A stretch of DNA of 64,000 nucleotides from an uncultured Granulosicoccaceae bacterium (GCA_937927895.1 CALGKA010000014.1:1-64000), one strand, 5' to 3'. Shown: positions 18,721 through 28,153, counted from the stretch's first letter. Translations and numbers: made by a program. Notes: generated by a model not told the origin, from the sequence alone.

Positions 18721-19905
18721 TTGAATACAGCAGCTACTAGCACTGATCGGTTTTCTACCTCTGCTGGGCGGATGGTTGTCGCAGCTGTAGTAATGCTAGT
18801 CTGTGTTGTGTTGCTAATGTTAGTAAGCACTACCGGAATGCAGGGCTTATTAGATTTAGCGCAAAGAACAGAAGCCAGGGTGCCGACCTTCTTAGTGCGC
18901 ATAAGCCTGATAATTGCGGCGCTCACAGCAGCGTTCTTTTTTATAACCAGCCACTCCTATTACAAACGAAACAAAGTGGCTATAGCGCCGTGGATGTTTC
19001 TATCTGTTGGCTTGGTTTTCTTTTCGATCTACGTGATCGTGCCTATTTTTCAATCTATTTCTTATTCCTTCACGCGTTGGGATGGTCTGTATGACTTCAA
19101 CGGCGTATGGACTGGTGAATGGGTGGGTTTGCATAATTATAAATTACTACTTGACGACCCTAATTTTTACACCTCCCTTTGGAATAATCTGCTGTGGCTG
19201 TTGCTGTTTATGTTGGCTGTGCCTATCGGATTATTCATAGCGCTGTTTCTGAATCAAACCGTTGCAGGTATCAGAATTTACAAATCACTATTCTTTTTTC
19301 CGTTTGTAATTTCGCAAGTGGTAGTAGGTTTGATTTTTACGTGGGCCTACAACCCAGAATTTGGTTTGCTCAGTGAGATCTGGAGTTGGTTTTTTTGCGA
19401 AACCAAAACCAACATTATGGGTAACCTGACTCGGGTGTGTTCGCCAGAGCCGCCATCTATCCTTGGTGATGAAACCATGGCGACCTACGGTATTATTGCA
19501 GCTGGACTATGGCCGCAAATAGCCTACTGCATGATTCTCTACCTCACTGGCCTTAATAATATATCTTCCGATCAAATAGAGGCTGGTCGCTTAGATGGCG
19601 CTAAAGGCTGGAAAATGCTTCGCCACGTAATTTTGCCGCAACTCAAGCCGGCGACCTTCATTGCCATAGTGGTTACTGTTATCGGGGCGCTACGCTCATT
19701 CGATATGATCGCTACCATGACTCAGGGTGGCCCGTACGGCTCGAGTAACGTGCTGGCTTACTATATGTACGATCAAGCTGTAGGTGAAGGCGTAGGGCGC
19801 TATGGGTATGGTTCTGCCATTGCGACTGTGTTGTTTTTAATTATGTTGGTTTATATCAGCTACTTTTTGTGGCGTATGTATGTAGATGAAATGGAGGCAA
19901 AATAA
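18721..19905 (+). CDS. Sugar ABC transporter permease, MalF type
   Basis: Inner-membrane subunit, 394 residues. Starts at TTG 18721 with GGAGC 7 nt upstream; no ATG fits better. Two N-terminal helices (about residues 18-40 and 60-80) precede the six-helix permease core, as in MalF-like proteins with extra N-terminal helices. The coupling (EAA) loop is visible as EAGRLDGAKGWKMLRHVILPQLKP. A Cys-containing periplasmic loop (FFCETKTN... RVCSPEP) lies between helices. Its stop overlaps the next ATG by one nt (TAATG). Confidence 0.9.
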   Translation: MNTAATSTDRFSTSAGRMVVAAVVMLVCVVLLMLVSTTGMQGLLDLAQRTEARVPTFLVRISLIIAALTAAFFFITSHSYYKRNKVAIAPWMFLSVGLVFFSIYVIVPIFQSISYSFTRWDGLYDFNGVWTGEWVGLHNYKLLLDDPNFYTSLWNNLLWLLLFMLAVPIGLFIALFLNQTVAGIRIYKSLFFFPFVISQVVVGLIFTWAYNPEFGLLSEIWSWFFCETKTNIMGNLTRVCSPEPPSILGDETMATYGIIAAGLWPQIAYCMILYLTGLNNISSDQIEAGRLDGAKGWKMLRHVILPQLKPATFIAIVVTVIGALRSFDMIATMTQGGPYGSSNVLAYYMYDQAVGEGVGRYGYGSAIATVLFLIMLVYISYFLWRMYVDEMEAK

Positions 19906-20756
19906 TGTTTCCACGTCCTGTAGAAAAAGCATCCGCTGGTGTTCGTTGGGCCTATAAATTGTCTTTGCCGATCGCGCTATTTCTTTGGCTATTGCCATTG
20001 CTTGCGATCTTCATGACATCAATCAGGCCCGCATCTGATATTGCTACTGGCAACGTTTTTGGTATACCCAGCTCTTTTCAGTTCTTCCAGAACTACGGTG
20101 AGGTATTTGCTAAAACAGATGCGCTGCAATACTTAATTAATACTTTGCTTATTGCTGTGCCTACTACAATAATCTCTGTCTCATTGGCATGCTTAACAGG
20201 CTATGCATTAGCTATTTATAAATTCAAGTGGGCATTACCGCTGTTCTTTCTTTTTGTTGCTGGCAACTTTGTGCCTTTTCAGATATTAATGCTGCCGGTG
20301 GTCGATATGTCTAATCGGCTAGAGATTATTAATACAGTCCCGGGTCTGGTTATGTTTCATGCGGCATTTCAAACGGGCTTTTGTACTTTGTTTATGCGTA
20401 ACTTCATGAAGGCATTGCCGTTTGAGTTAATCGAATCTGCAAGGCTAGAAGGGGTCGATGAATTTAAAATCTTTTGGCACTTAGTATTGCCGTTAGTAAA
20501 GCCCGCTATTGCCGCGCTGTGCGTATTGATCTTTACGTTTATTTGGAATGATTTCTTTTGGGCCTCGGTACTCATCCGTGACGATTCGAACTTGCCAATA
20601 ACGGTGGGTGTAAGAACACTAAATGGTGAATTTGTACAGCAATGGCATCTAGTTTCTGCGGCCTCATTGTTAGCAGCGGTGCCGCCCGTGCTTATGTTTT
20701 TTGCTATGCAAAAACACTTTATCGCAGGCCTGACCTTAGGTGCTACAAAAGGTTAA
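19905..20756 (+). CDS. Sugar ABC transporter permease, MalG type
   Basis: Second membrane subunit, 283 residues, six predicted helices. EAA loop ESARLEGVDEFKIFWHLVLP is present, and the N-terminal IFMTSIRPASDIATGN and C-terminal MQKHFIAGLTLGATKG are typical of MalG/UgpE-like permeases. One-nt overlap with the preceding permease gene indicates strict co-translation. Confidence 0.92.
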   Translation: MFPRPVEKASAGVRWAYKLSLPIALFLWLLPLLAIFMTSIRPASDIATGNVFGIPSSFQFFQNYGEVFAKTDALQYLINTLLIAVPTTIISVSLACLTGYALAIYKFKWALPLFFLFVAGNFVPFQILMLPVVDMSNRLEIINTVPGLVMFHAAFQTGFCTLFMRNFMKALPFELIESARLEGVDEFKIFWHLVLPLVKPAIAALCVLIFTFIWNDFFWASVLIRDDSNLPITVGVRTLNGEFVQQWHLVSAASLLAAVPPVLMFFAMQKHFIAGLTLGATKG

Positions 20757-20813
20757 GGCGTTCAAGGCGTGCGTCTAGCTGTTTTTGTTTGATCTATATG
20801 TGGATAAAAGCCA

Positions 20814-21647
20814 ATGCCTAAATTTCTCACCGAAGCGCAGATTCGTGATTATCACGAGCAAGGTTTTCTTTCGCCCATAGATCTAATGTCAGAATCTGAT
20901 GCGGCCTCTATATTGGCGCAATTGGAAGAGGCTGAAAGCCAACATCCGGAACATATCAATGCAGAAAACCGAAACAACCCGCATTTGGTTTTTAAGTTTC
21001 TTGATGATCTGGCTTTCAACGAAATAATACTTGATGCAGTAGAAGATCTAATCGGTCCTGATTTTTCATTGTGGGGCAGCGTGTTATTTATAAAAGAGCC
21101 TGCCAGTAAACACTTTGTGAGTTGGCATCAAGATGCTACTTACATGGGAATGACATCCAATAATTTTGTAACGCCATGGATAGCGCTTTCTCCTAGCAAC
21201 AAAGAGACTGGCTGCATGTCTATGATTCCAGGTAGCCACTTAAGTGATATTAAACCGCATGATGATACCTTTGGTGAAGATAATATCCTGACCCGTGGGC
21301 AGGTAGTAAAAGACGTAGATGAATCCAAAGCTGTCGACCTAATAATGCGGCCTGGGCAAATGTCTTTGCATCACGGTGAGATTGTTCATGGTTCGCAGCC
21401 TAATCTCAGTCAGCAACGTCGCGTGGGATATGCTTTGCAGTCTTATATGGCTAATGATATTGATCAGATCATTGGTGAAAACATGTGGCTACCTGTGCGC
21501 GGTCAGATGCGTTCACAAAGCAAATCTACCTTTCTGTCCCGGCCTGCCACCAATATGAGTGAAGAGTCCGTAGCGCTGCGAGAAAATGTAAATAAGAATT
21601 TCGGTGATATTTTGTATCATGGTGCGGAAAAGCGACGTAAATTGTAG
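20814..21647 (+). CDS. PhyH-family Fe(II)/2-oxoglutarate dioxygenase
   Basis: Intact PhyH-like oxygenase, 277 residues. Iron ligands: WHQDATYMGM (His105, Asp107) and the distal His192 in HHGEIVHGSQPN; the Arg pair in QQRRVGY is placed to bind 2-oxoglutarate. These enzymes hydroxylate or demethylate small substrates such as ectoine, phytanoyl groups or quaternary amines; the substrate is not evident. It starts 57 nt after the MalG-type gene on the same strand and may belong to the same transcript, suggesting a modified sugar or aglycone as substrate. A second, truncated PhyH gene lies on the other side of the galactoside locus (9369-9566). Confidence 0.87.
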   Translation: MPKFLTEAQIRDYHEQGFLSPIDLMSESDAASILAQLEEAESQHPEHINAENRNNPHLVFKFLDDLAFNEIILDAVEDLIGPDFSLWGSVLFIKEPASKHFVSWHQDATYMGMTSNNFVTPWIALSPSNKETGCMSMIPGSHLSDIKPHDDTFGEDNILTRGQVVKDVDESKAVDLIMRPGQMSLHHGEIVHGSQPNLSQQRRVGYALQSYMANDIDQIIGENMWLPVRGQMRSQSKSTFLSRPATNMSEESVALRENVNKNFGDILYHGAEKRRKL

Positions 21648-21687
21648 TTGCGTAGTACGGTATTCGAAGAGCTAACTGTTAGCACAA

Positions 21688-22092
21688 ATGACTGGTATCG
21701 AAATAACAGCCGCTGATCTGATCGCGGCGCTGACTCACGTAAAACGCTGGATTAGCAATTTGCGTCGCGCAGGCGACACCCGAAAAGCAGAGTCTCGTAA
21801 AGCTCTTAGAAGCGTCATTTTAGCTATTAGAGAAACAGAAATTTATATCCGCCATATAAAAGATGGTGGCAGAAAATCTATAAAAACAGAACGCGAATTA
21901 TCATTACGCTGGACCGAGCTTTCGTTTGCACTTGAAGATATAGGCCTTAAGAAGTTAGCAAATCGGTGTCGCGTAACCGGTAAGTTTTGGGCAGACCCTT
22001 CTGGTTTTGATCAAGCCTTTTTAGGTCAACTGGCTAAAAGACTTAACGAGTTAGAACAATTATCTGTGCTAGCAGATCAAGAGAATAACTAA
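21688..22092 (+). CDS. Hypothetical basic helical protein
   Basis: 134 residues, no family recognised. Mostly charged helices: VKRWISNLRRAG and RETEIYIRHIKDGG in the first half, then LRWTELSFALEDIGLKKLANRC. No signal peptide or membrane helix, so cytoplasmic. The start ATG at 21688 has only a weak ribosome site (GTTAGCACAA). Located 40 nt after the PhyH gene on the same strand. Coding potential is supported by length and regular codon use; function unknown. Confidence 0.6.
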   Translation: MTGIEITAADLIAALTHVKRWISNLRRAGDTRKAESRKALRSVILAIRETEIYIRHIKDGGRKSIKTERELSLRWTELSFALEDIGLKKLANRCRVTGKFWADPSGFDQAFLGQLAKRLNELEQLSVLADQENN

Positions 22093-22177
22093 GCTGCTTA
22101 ACGGTCGGCTGACGAACATTTTTGTCGGGGCTTCTTATTGGGTGCTTTTAGGGCGGTGCGCTAGTGGTTACGTGAGT

Positions 22178-22213
22178 GCTGTAAGCCGCTTGCCGTAGCA
22201 AGCGGCTTACAGC
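22178..22213. terminator. 16-bp perfect hairpin after EF-hand gene
   Basis: GCTGTAAGCCGCTTGC at 22178-22193 pairs with GCAAGCGGCTTACAGC at 22198-22213, 4-nt loop. It lies between the convergent hypothetical gene and EF-hand gene, 8 nt beyond the latter's stop. No U-tract on either side; probably a bidirectional transcription barrier or mRNA end. Confidence 0.65.
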
Positions 22214-22220
22214 AAATGCA

Positions 22221-22718
22221 CTATTGGTCGTTGGTGCTTTGGTTCTGACGGTCGCCTTTCTTGCCACCTTTCTTGCCGTGTTTACCACCTTTGCGTTCAC
22301 CACGTTCTTCACGAACTTGTTCAAAACCAGCGCGCTCGGCGTCAGAAACTTCGCCATCTTGATTTACATCAAGCTGTGTGTTTAGTGCGGCCTGTCGCGC
22401 TTCTTTAGCAGTCACTTTTTCTGCGCGAGAAAGCTTGCCATCTCCGTCGGTATCGTACTGGGCGATTTTTGTGGTTTTGCGTGTTTCTTTCATCACTTTG
22501 CGCTCATCGCGTGAAAGTTCTCCGTCGCCGTTAGTATCGAATTCGATTACCGCAGCTGCTTTCCTTGCTTCACGGGCTTGAGTGATCTCATCAGCTGAAA
22601 TGATACCGTCGTTGTTGGTGTCTGTCAGGGTGACCTGGCTCATGGCCCACGCTGGTGCGCTAATGAGAACAGTCAGTGCAGCGGCAATTGTAGTGTTTGT
22701 TTTATTCAGATTTTTCAT
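22221..22718 (-). CDS. Periplasmic EF-hand calcium-binding protein
   Basis: 165 residues with a signal peptide (cleavage after AWA, about residue 25). Four EF-hand-like loops: DTNNDGIISADE, DTNGDGELSRDE, DTDGDGKLSRAE and DVNQDGEVSDAE, with Ca ligands at positions 1, 3, 5 and 12 in each. The tail is Lys/Gly-rich (GERKGGKHGKKGGKKGD). It probably senses or buffers calcium in the periplasm. It is the next gene after a BaeSR-like two-component pair on the same strand (138 nt gap), which suggests it is an output or a partner of that system, much as the Bae system controls small periplasmic proteins in enterobacteria; that link is inference. Confidence 0.87.
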   Translation of the reverse strand: MKNLNKTNTTIAAALTVLISAPAWAMSQVTLTDTNNDGIISADEITQAREARKAAAVIEFDTNGDGELSRDERKVMKETRKTTKIAQYDTDGDGKLSRAEKVTAKEARQAALNTQLDVNQDGEVSDAERAGFEQVREERGERKGGKHGKKGGKKGDRQNQSTNDQ

Positions 22719-22855
22719 GGTTTTTGCCTTATTAAATTAGATTGATAAAGTATCTGGCTTAGACTTTATTGCCTAAGCTCAGACAAATTATCGGATCAAA
22801 TTGTGTAAATAGTTTGCAAGAACAAAGAAGGCTTTTAGTATAAAAAATAAGAAGG

Positions 22856-23524
22856 CTAGCTCATCAGCTCGAATTTGTAGCCCAGGCCATAAACGGAGTG
22901 TACGTACTCGTTTTCAGTGTCTAGCGCTTTTAACTTCTGGCGCAATTTTTTCACGTGACTGTCAATTGTGCGATCACTGACAACACGATTGTCAGGGTAA
23001 ATTCGGTGCATTAGCTGTTGCCGGTTATAGATTCGCCCTGGGTGTGCATGCATTGTTTTTAGCAATGATAACTCTACCTGGGTTAGTGGGCAGCTTGTAC
23101 CGTTAACCTTCACCAGTGCTTCATCTTCAAGCAATACAAAATCTGCATTGTCAGTGGCGTCTATTGCCGTTGTTCTGCGCAGCACCGCCTTAACCCGTGC
23201 GACCACTTCACGTGGGCTGTATGGCTTGCAAATATAGTCATCAGCGCCAATCTCTAAACCTAGTAGCCGGTCAATTTCATCAACTCTGGCGGTCAACATG
23301 ATGATCGGTACGTTTGATGTTTTTCTTATCTCACGGCATATGGTTAGACCATCGGTGCCGGGCAACATAAGATCCAGCAATATTAGATCGGGTGGATTGA
23401 GCTGTAGCTGTTGTAGAGCATCGGTGCCGTCGGAATAAAGGGAGGTCTGATACTCTTCTTTTTTTAAGTATTCGTTTAATACTGCTGCAAGCTTTGGCTC
23501 GTCTTCGACGATCGCAATATTCAA
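22856..23524 (-). CDS. BaeR-like response regulator (OmpR family)
   Basis: 222 residues. Receiver domain: acidic pair VEDEPKLA, phospho-acceptor Asp51 in LILLDLMLPGTDGL, Lys in YICKPYSPREV. C-terminal winged helix: LTQVELSLLKTMHAHPG and VVSDRTIDSHVKKLRQKL. The stretch GLEIGADDYICKPYSPREVV is nearly identical to E. coli BaeR, an envelope-stress regulator. Overlaps the sensor kinase gene by 4 nt. Confidence 0.9.
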   Translation of the reverse strand: MNIAIVEDEPKLAAVLNEYLKKEEYQTSLYSDGTDALQQLQLNPPDLILLDLMLPGTDGLTICREIRKTSNVPIIMLTARVDEIDRLLGLEIGADDYICKPYSPREVVARVKAVLRRTTAIDATDNADFVLLEDEALVKVNGTSCPLTQVELSLLKTMHAHPGRIYNRQQLMHRIYPDNRVVSDRTIDSHVKKLRQKLKALDTENEYVHSVYGLGYKFELMS

Positions 23525-24933
23525 CTGTGGGTTCCTTGTATTGACGGAAAGCTTATAGAGATAGTCAGACCGCCAGACTCTGAGTGGGTAGCTGTGCAGG
23601 TGCCGTGGTGTGCGTCTACTATTTTCTTTACGATTGATAGGCCGAGTCCTGCGCCACCGAATTCTCTGCTTCTGGATTTTTCAGCTCTAAACAGTGGATC
23701 GAATAATTTTTCTAGTGCGGTATCCTCTACTCCCGGGGACGAATCTGACCAGTGAAGCTTTACACTATTTTTTGTAGTGTCATTTTCAACTGAAATAGAG
23801 ACTGAGCCGGGCTTGTCCGTATAGCGAATTGAGTTTTGCATGAGATTGTCAATCAGTTGTTGTATTCGCTGTTTGTCAGCGTTAAAAATGGGTGCTGGTA
23901 CTGAGGTTTGTAGGCTGATGTTTAAATCACTTTCTGATGTTTGGTAGCCACTTATTTGTGTCTGCACCAGTTCAGCCAGGTTAACCGGTTGCATCTGATA
24001 TTCCAGTGCGCCAGTATTGGCTAAGGACAAAGTATGTAGATCATCAATAAGTCTATTTAGTCTGATAGTTTCTGTATGCAATGAATTAATAGATTCACTG
24101 TTGAGTTCCCGTACGCCGTCTTGCAAGGCTTCAAGCTCACCCTGAAGGACTGCAACAGGGGTGCGTAGCTCATGCGATATTTCTGCAATTAGCCTGTGTC
24201 GTGCTTCTCTGTTTTGTTCAAGAGTTTCACCAAGCTTGTTGATATCGGTAGCGAGATCTCCTATCTCATCACGCCGTTTTGTTTCTATGCGGTGTTCGAG
24301 ATTGCCTTGGCTAATCTCAGCCACGGTGCTTTTTACACTTAAAATGGGCTTAACAATGCGGGATGCTAATGGTGCGGCCAGTAGCGCTGAAAGAAAAACC
24401 ATGCACAGGCCTGCAAGTGCGAAGCTTTTCATTTGTTGTCTTTCAAAGGCCTGATCGAACTGCTGGTCTAGTCGCTTTAAGCCAACGAGACCAAGGTAGC
24501 CGACTACCTTGTCCTGGTGCTTGAGTTCTTGCCAATTGGGTTCGTCTTGTCTTTTAAGCCGGCCAAATAGCGTTTCTTTTTCGTGGTTTGCAAGCACTAG
24601 CCTTTGTCCGATTCGACCGGTCGGTGGTGGCGGAGGGCGCTTATTAGTTTGGCGGCCTTTTGGTGGGCGTCTGATGAATCGGCTATCGACACCATTTTCA
24701 AACAGTAGAGCGTGCCAGGCCTGAGGGTTGTCGGTTAGCGAGTCCCAGTTGCCATCTTTCGCGTATTGAGCTTCAAGTGCTGTAGCGAGTGGTTTTAATT
24801 TTGCCGCCTCAGCACTATTGATATAACTTAAAAATCCGCGGCTAAAGCTTAGGCTATTGATAACGAGAATAACCGCAACCAGCAAGGCGCTGGCAATCAA
24901 TAAGGTGATGAATAGTTGATACTTTAAGCGCAT
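23521..24933 (-). CDS. BaeS-like sensor histidine kinase
   Basis: 470-residue inner-membrane kinase. Helix 1 at about residues 8-28, a periplasmic sensor loop with a Pro-rich segment (RRPPKGRQTNKRPPPPPTG), helix 2 about 175-195, HAMP about 196-248, HisKA with phospho-acceptor His254 in AEISHELRTPVAV, and HATPase with N-box QNSIRYTDKPG and G-box GGAGLGLSIVKKIVDAHHG. Paired with the BaeR-like regulator by a 4-nt overlap. The Pro-rich insertion in the sensor loop is not typical of enterobacterial BaeS, so the stimulus may differ. Confidence 0.9.
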   Translation of the reverse strand: MRLKYQLFITLLIASALLVAVILVINSLSFSRGFLSYINSAEAAKLKPLATALEAQYAKDGNWDSLTDNPQAWHALLFENGVDSRFIRRPPKGRQTNKRPPPPPTGRIGQRLVLANHEKETLFGRLKRQDEPNWQELKHQDKVVGYLGLVGLKRLDQQFDQAFERQQMKSFALAGLCMVFLSALLAAPLASRIVKPILSVKSTVAEISQGNLEHRIETKRRDEIGDLATDINKLGETLEQNREARHRLIAEISHELRTPVAVLQGELEALQDGVRELNSESINSLHTETIRLNRLIDDLHTLSLANTGALEYQMQPVNLAELVQTQISGYQTSESDLNISLQTSVPAPIFNADKQRIQQLIDNLMQNSIRYTDKPGSVSISVENDTTKNSVKLHWSDSSPGVEDTALEKLFDPLFRAEKSRSREFGGAGLGLSIVKKIVDAHHGTCTATHSESGGLTISISFPSIQGTHS

Positions 24934-25076
24934 AAGTTATAACAGAGGCGATGGGTCTGGTGCTTTGGTCAGAGTCCTATAGATTGAAGTATCGGTGCTT
25001 AATGTGCAAAAAAAGTGGAAATGGTTCTAGGCTAAGCCATAAAATGACTCAGGCCCGCTTTTTAAGAGAAATGTCT

Positions 25077-26456
25077 ATGAATACGCTTCCTAATTCTGTT
25101 GAAGGGCGTGATATTGCCGCACACCTCCATGGATACACCAATGCCCGCACCCATGTCGAAGTGGGGCCGCTAATCATTGAAAGGGGCGAAGGTGTTCATG
25201 TTTGGGATAACTCTGGCAACAAATATATTGAGGCGATGGCGGGCCTCTGGAGCACGGCGCTTGGCTTCAGTGAGCAGCGGCTGGTAGATGTCGCCACGGC
25301 ACAAATGCAAAAGCTGCCTTACTACCACACCTTCGCGCATAAAGGGCATGGCCAGGCGGCAGACCTTGCGCACAAACTGGTAGAAATAGTGCCTGGCCCA
25401 ATGAGCAAGGCGTTCTTTACGAACTCGGGCTCTGAAGCAATAGATACTGCCATTAAACTTAGCTGGTATCGCTCGAATGCACTCGGCAAGCCCGACAAGA
25501 AAAAAATCATTGCGCGTAATCGTGCTTATCATGGCGTGACTACGGCAGGTGCATGCCTGACTGGTCTGCCTGCTAATCAGGCATCTTTTGATTGCATAGT
25601 GCCGGTGGTGCGAGTGACTTGCCCGCATTATTGGCGCGAAGGGCAAGCCGGGGAATCGGAAGAAGAGTTCGCAACCCGCCTCGCAGATGAATTAGACACA
25701 ACCATTCAATCTGAAGGGCCAGATACTATAGCGGCCTTTTTTGCCGAGCCTGTTCAAGGCGCAGGCGGTGTTGTGGTTCCGCCTAAAACGTATTGGTCGA
25801 AGATTCAAGCGGTATTAAACAAGTACGATATCCTGTTGGTAGCAGATGAAGTCATTTGCGGCTTTGGGCGCACTGGCAATATGTTTGGTTGTGAAACGTA
25901 TGATATTAAGCCAGACATGATGACTCTCTCAAAGCAGCTTACGTCAAGTTACTTACCGGGCTCAGCGTTAATGATAAATGATCGTGTATTTGAACCTATC
26001 GCTGATGAGAGCAATAAGGTCGGAGTACTGGGGCATGGCTATACCGGCGGAGGCCATCCGGTGGTGCTGGCAGTAGCTAATGAAACCATAAGGATTATCG
26101 AAGAAGATAACCTGGTTGCGCACGCAGCGCAGGTGGGTGCCCATATGCGTGCAGGTTTAAAGCAATACGAATCACACCCACTGGTAGCAGAGGTAAGAGG
26201 TGTCGGGCTGATCGCCGCAATTGAGCTGGTGACCAATAAAGAAACTAAGGTGGCGTTAGAGAAGCCAGGTCAGTTGGGTGCAATTGCTAACGCACAAGCT
26301 ATGGCAAACGGATTCTTCACGCGTAACATGGCAGATGCAATGGCGTTTTGTCCGCCGTTAGTGATTACTGAATCTGAAGTAGATGATTTAGTTGAGCGTG
26401 TAGGGCGTACCTTAGATGCCACCTTAAAAGAAGTGGGTAGTGCCAATGTAAACTAG
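25077..26456 (+). CDS. Class III PLP aminotransferase (omega-transaminase type)
   Basis: Transfers an amino group from an omega-amino acid or diamine to pyruvate or another keto acid. 459 residues from ATG 25077 (GAGA 7 nt upstream; ATG 25071 adds two residues). PLP features: FTNSGSEAIDTAIKL, ARNRAYHG, FFAEPVQGAGGVVVPP, LVADEVICGFGRTG and the Schiff-base Lys286 in LSKQLTSSYLP. Close in pattern to the beta-alanine/putrescine:pyruvate transaminases. Substrate not determined by sequence. Confidence 0.88.
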   Translation: MNTLPNSVEGRDIAAHLHGYTNARTHVEVGPLIIERGEGVHVWDNSGNKYIEAMAGLWSTALGFSEQRLVDVATAQMQKLPYYHTFAHKGHGQAADLAHKLVEIVPGPMSKAFFTNSGSEAIDTAIKLSWYRSNALGKPDKKKIIARNRAYHGVTTAGACLTGLPANQASFDCIVPVVRVTCPHYWREGQAGESEEEFATRLADELDTTIQSEGPDTIAAFFAEPVQGAGGVVVPPKTYWSKIQAVLNKYDILLVADEVICGFGRTGNMFGCETYDIKPDMMTLSKQLTSSYLPGSALMINDRVFEPIADESNKVGVLGHGYTGGGHPVVLAVANETIRIIEEDNLVAHAAQVGAHMRAGLKQYESHPLVAEVRGVGLIAAIELVTNKETKVALEKPGQLGAIANAQAMANGFFTRNMADAMAFCPPLVITESEVDDLVERVGRTLDATLKEVGSANVN

Positions 26457-26501
26457 GTTCTCTCTATATAAGTTCTATTGGTTTAATTTACAGAGAAACG
26501 T

Positions 26502-26759
26502 ATGTTAGATTTTCTAATTCTATCTATAGTTGGGTCGGTGGTATTGACCATACTGCTTAATGTTTTACCAATGTTATTTCCAAAAGCATCTGCAAAAGTA
26601 GAGCGAAAAGTGCATGAAAAAATGACTGAGGCCGTTGCCAAACAAGAAGATGGCACACAGCCTCGCGTCAGAGTTTTTTTTCCATGGAAGGCTATGCTTC
26701 TAGCTTCTGTAGTGTTGACCGTATTGGTTAACGTTGTTGGTTTGTTTGCATCTCGTTAG
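26502..26759 (+). CDS. Small two-helix membrane protein, unknown
   Basis: 85 residues: a membrane helix at about 3-27 (FLILSIVGSVVLTILLNVLP), a charged linker (KVERKVHEKMTEAVAKQEDG) and a second helix at about 66-84. The start ATG has AGAGAAACGT upstream. It lies 45 nt after the aminotransferase gene and could share its transcript. No family recognised. Confidence 0.65.
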   Translation: MLDFLILSIVGSVVLTILLNVLPMLFPKASAKVERKVHEKMTEAVAKQEDGTQPRVRVFFPWKAMLLASVVLTVLVNVVGLFASR

Positions 26760-26772
26760 TCTGGCACCAAGG

Positions 26773-28017
26773 CTAAGAGTTGTTAGCTTCAGCGCTAGCA
26801 AGCTTAATACAACAGGCGACGATTTCCATTGCTGTTTCTACTTCTTCTACTGAAGGGCGCGTGGGGGCTAGTCTGATGTTTCGATTCGCAGGGTCAACGC
26901 CATTGGGGAATGTAGCGCCGGTTTGCGTAAGTGCAAGCCCCGCCTCTTTGGCAAGTTCAACTACACGGCTTGCTATTGGTGCTGTGGTATCGAGGCTTAC
27001 GAAGTAACCGCCACGTGGGTTTGTCCAACTGGCGATATTTAAATTGCCAAGCTCTCGATTTAAAACCTCCTGCACTTTATCGAATTTTGGTTTAAGTATT
27101 TTTGCGTGCTCCTGCATTAGTCCGGTGAGGCCGTTTGGGTAATTACGCAAAAACAGTACGTGTCGCCACTGTTCGGCTTTGTTTGGACCGATGCTTTGTG
27201 TGCTTAACGCTTTAGACCAATATTTGATGTTGTCGGTGGCCATGCCAGCCAAGCCTATGCCAGCGCTTGCGAAGGTAACTTTTGAAGTAGAGCCAAACAG
27301 TATTACGCGATCTTGGTTGCCACTGCTTTTAGCAATTTGTAAAAGGTTGGGGGCTATTGCCGGATCATTTTCCAAGTGATGAACAGAGTAGGCATCGTCT
27401 GCAAAAATGGTGAAGTCTGGAGCGGCGGCATTGACAGAAACTAATCTCTCTGCACAGGCCTGTGAGATAGTGTCGCCGGTCGGGTTACTGTAGGTAGGTA
27501 CAAAGTAAATACCTTTGATTGATGCATCGTTGGCCACCAATGCTTCAATTGCATTCATGTCCGGGCCGTTTTCTGTCATTTGTACAGGGACGAGGTCAAA
27601 TCCTAATTCCTGTGCTAATAAGAAGTGCCGGTCATAGCCCGGAACAGTCACAATCAATTTTGGGTTATCGTTGACCCAGCCGTGGCCGCTGTTCTTGACT
27701 CCGCGCAAGAGTGCCCATGTGAGGAACTGAGCCATCATGGAAAGGCTGGAGTTGTTACCCAGAATGATCTCATCGGCTTCTACATTTAATTGCTCACAAA
27801 AAATCTCACGCGCCTCTACTAAGCCCAGAATGCCACCTGGATAGTTACGAATATCTACGCCGCTGTCGGTGGTATAATTGGTTTCATTGACGGCATTCAG
27901 TATTGGCAAGCTCAGGTCAAAATTGGCATCTGCGGGTTGACCGCGCTCCATATTTAGGCTTAGGTGTCGCGCCTTGAATTCCTGATATTGTTGCAATAGC
28001 GCGTCGTAGTTGGTCAT
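26773..28017 (-). CDS. Class I PLP aminotransferase (aspartate aminotransferase, subgroup Ic)
   Basis: 414 residues, pattern of the Corynebacterium-type class Ic aspartate aminotransferases: NMERGQPADANFDLS near the N-terminus, YPGGILGLVEAREIF, NNSSLSMM, the substrate/PLP segment FVPTYSNPTGDTIS, DDAYSVHHL and the Schiff-base Lys in FGSTSKVTFASAG. Probable role is aspartate/glutamate transamination. Convergent with the small membrane protein gene (13 nt apart). Confidence 0.87.
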   Translation of the reverse strand: MTNYDALLQQYQEFKARHLSLNMERGQPADANFDLSLPILNAVNETNYTTDSGVDIRNYPGGILGLVEAREIFCEQLNVEADEIILGNNSSLSMMAQFLTWALLRGVKNSGHGWVNDNPKLIVTVPGYDRHFLLAQELGFDLVPVQMTENGPDMNAIEALVANDASIKGIYFVPTYSNPTGDTISQACAERLVSVNAAAPDFTIFADDAYSVHHLENDPAIAPNLLQIAKSSGNQDRVILFGSTSKVTFASAGIGLAGMATDNIKYWSKALSTQSIGPNKAEQWRHVLFLRNYPNGLTGLMQEHAKILKPKFDKVQEVLNRELGNLNIASWTNPRGGYFVSLDTTAPIASRVVELAKEAGLALTQTGATFPNGVDPANRNIRLAPTRPSVEEVETAMEIVACCIKLASAEANNS

Positions 28018-28153
28018 TAGATTGGCTCAAGTAAAATTAAAAATAGCTCTGCATTATGCAGTATTCATTGGCTTTTTTGTGTGTGCGTTGTTAACTAAAT
28101 TCATTCTTTTTTAGATCAAGCTGCCTTTTAGGTAGAACCGTTGTGGAGCAATG

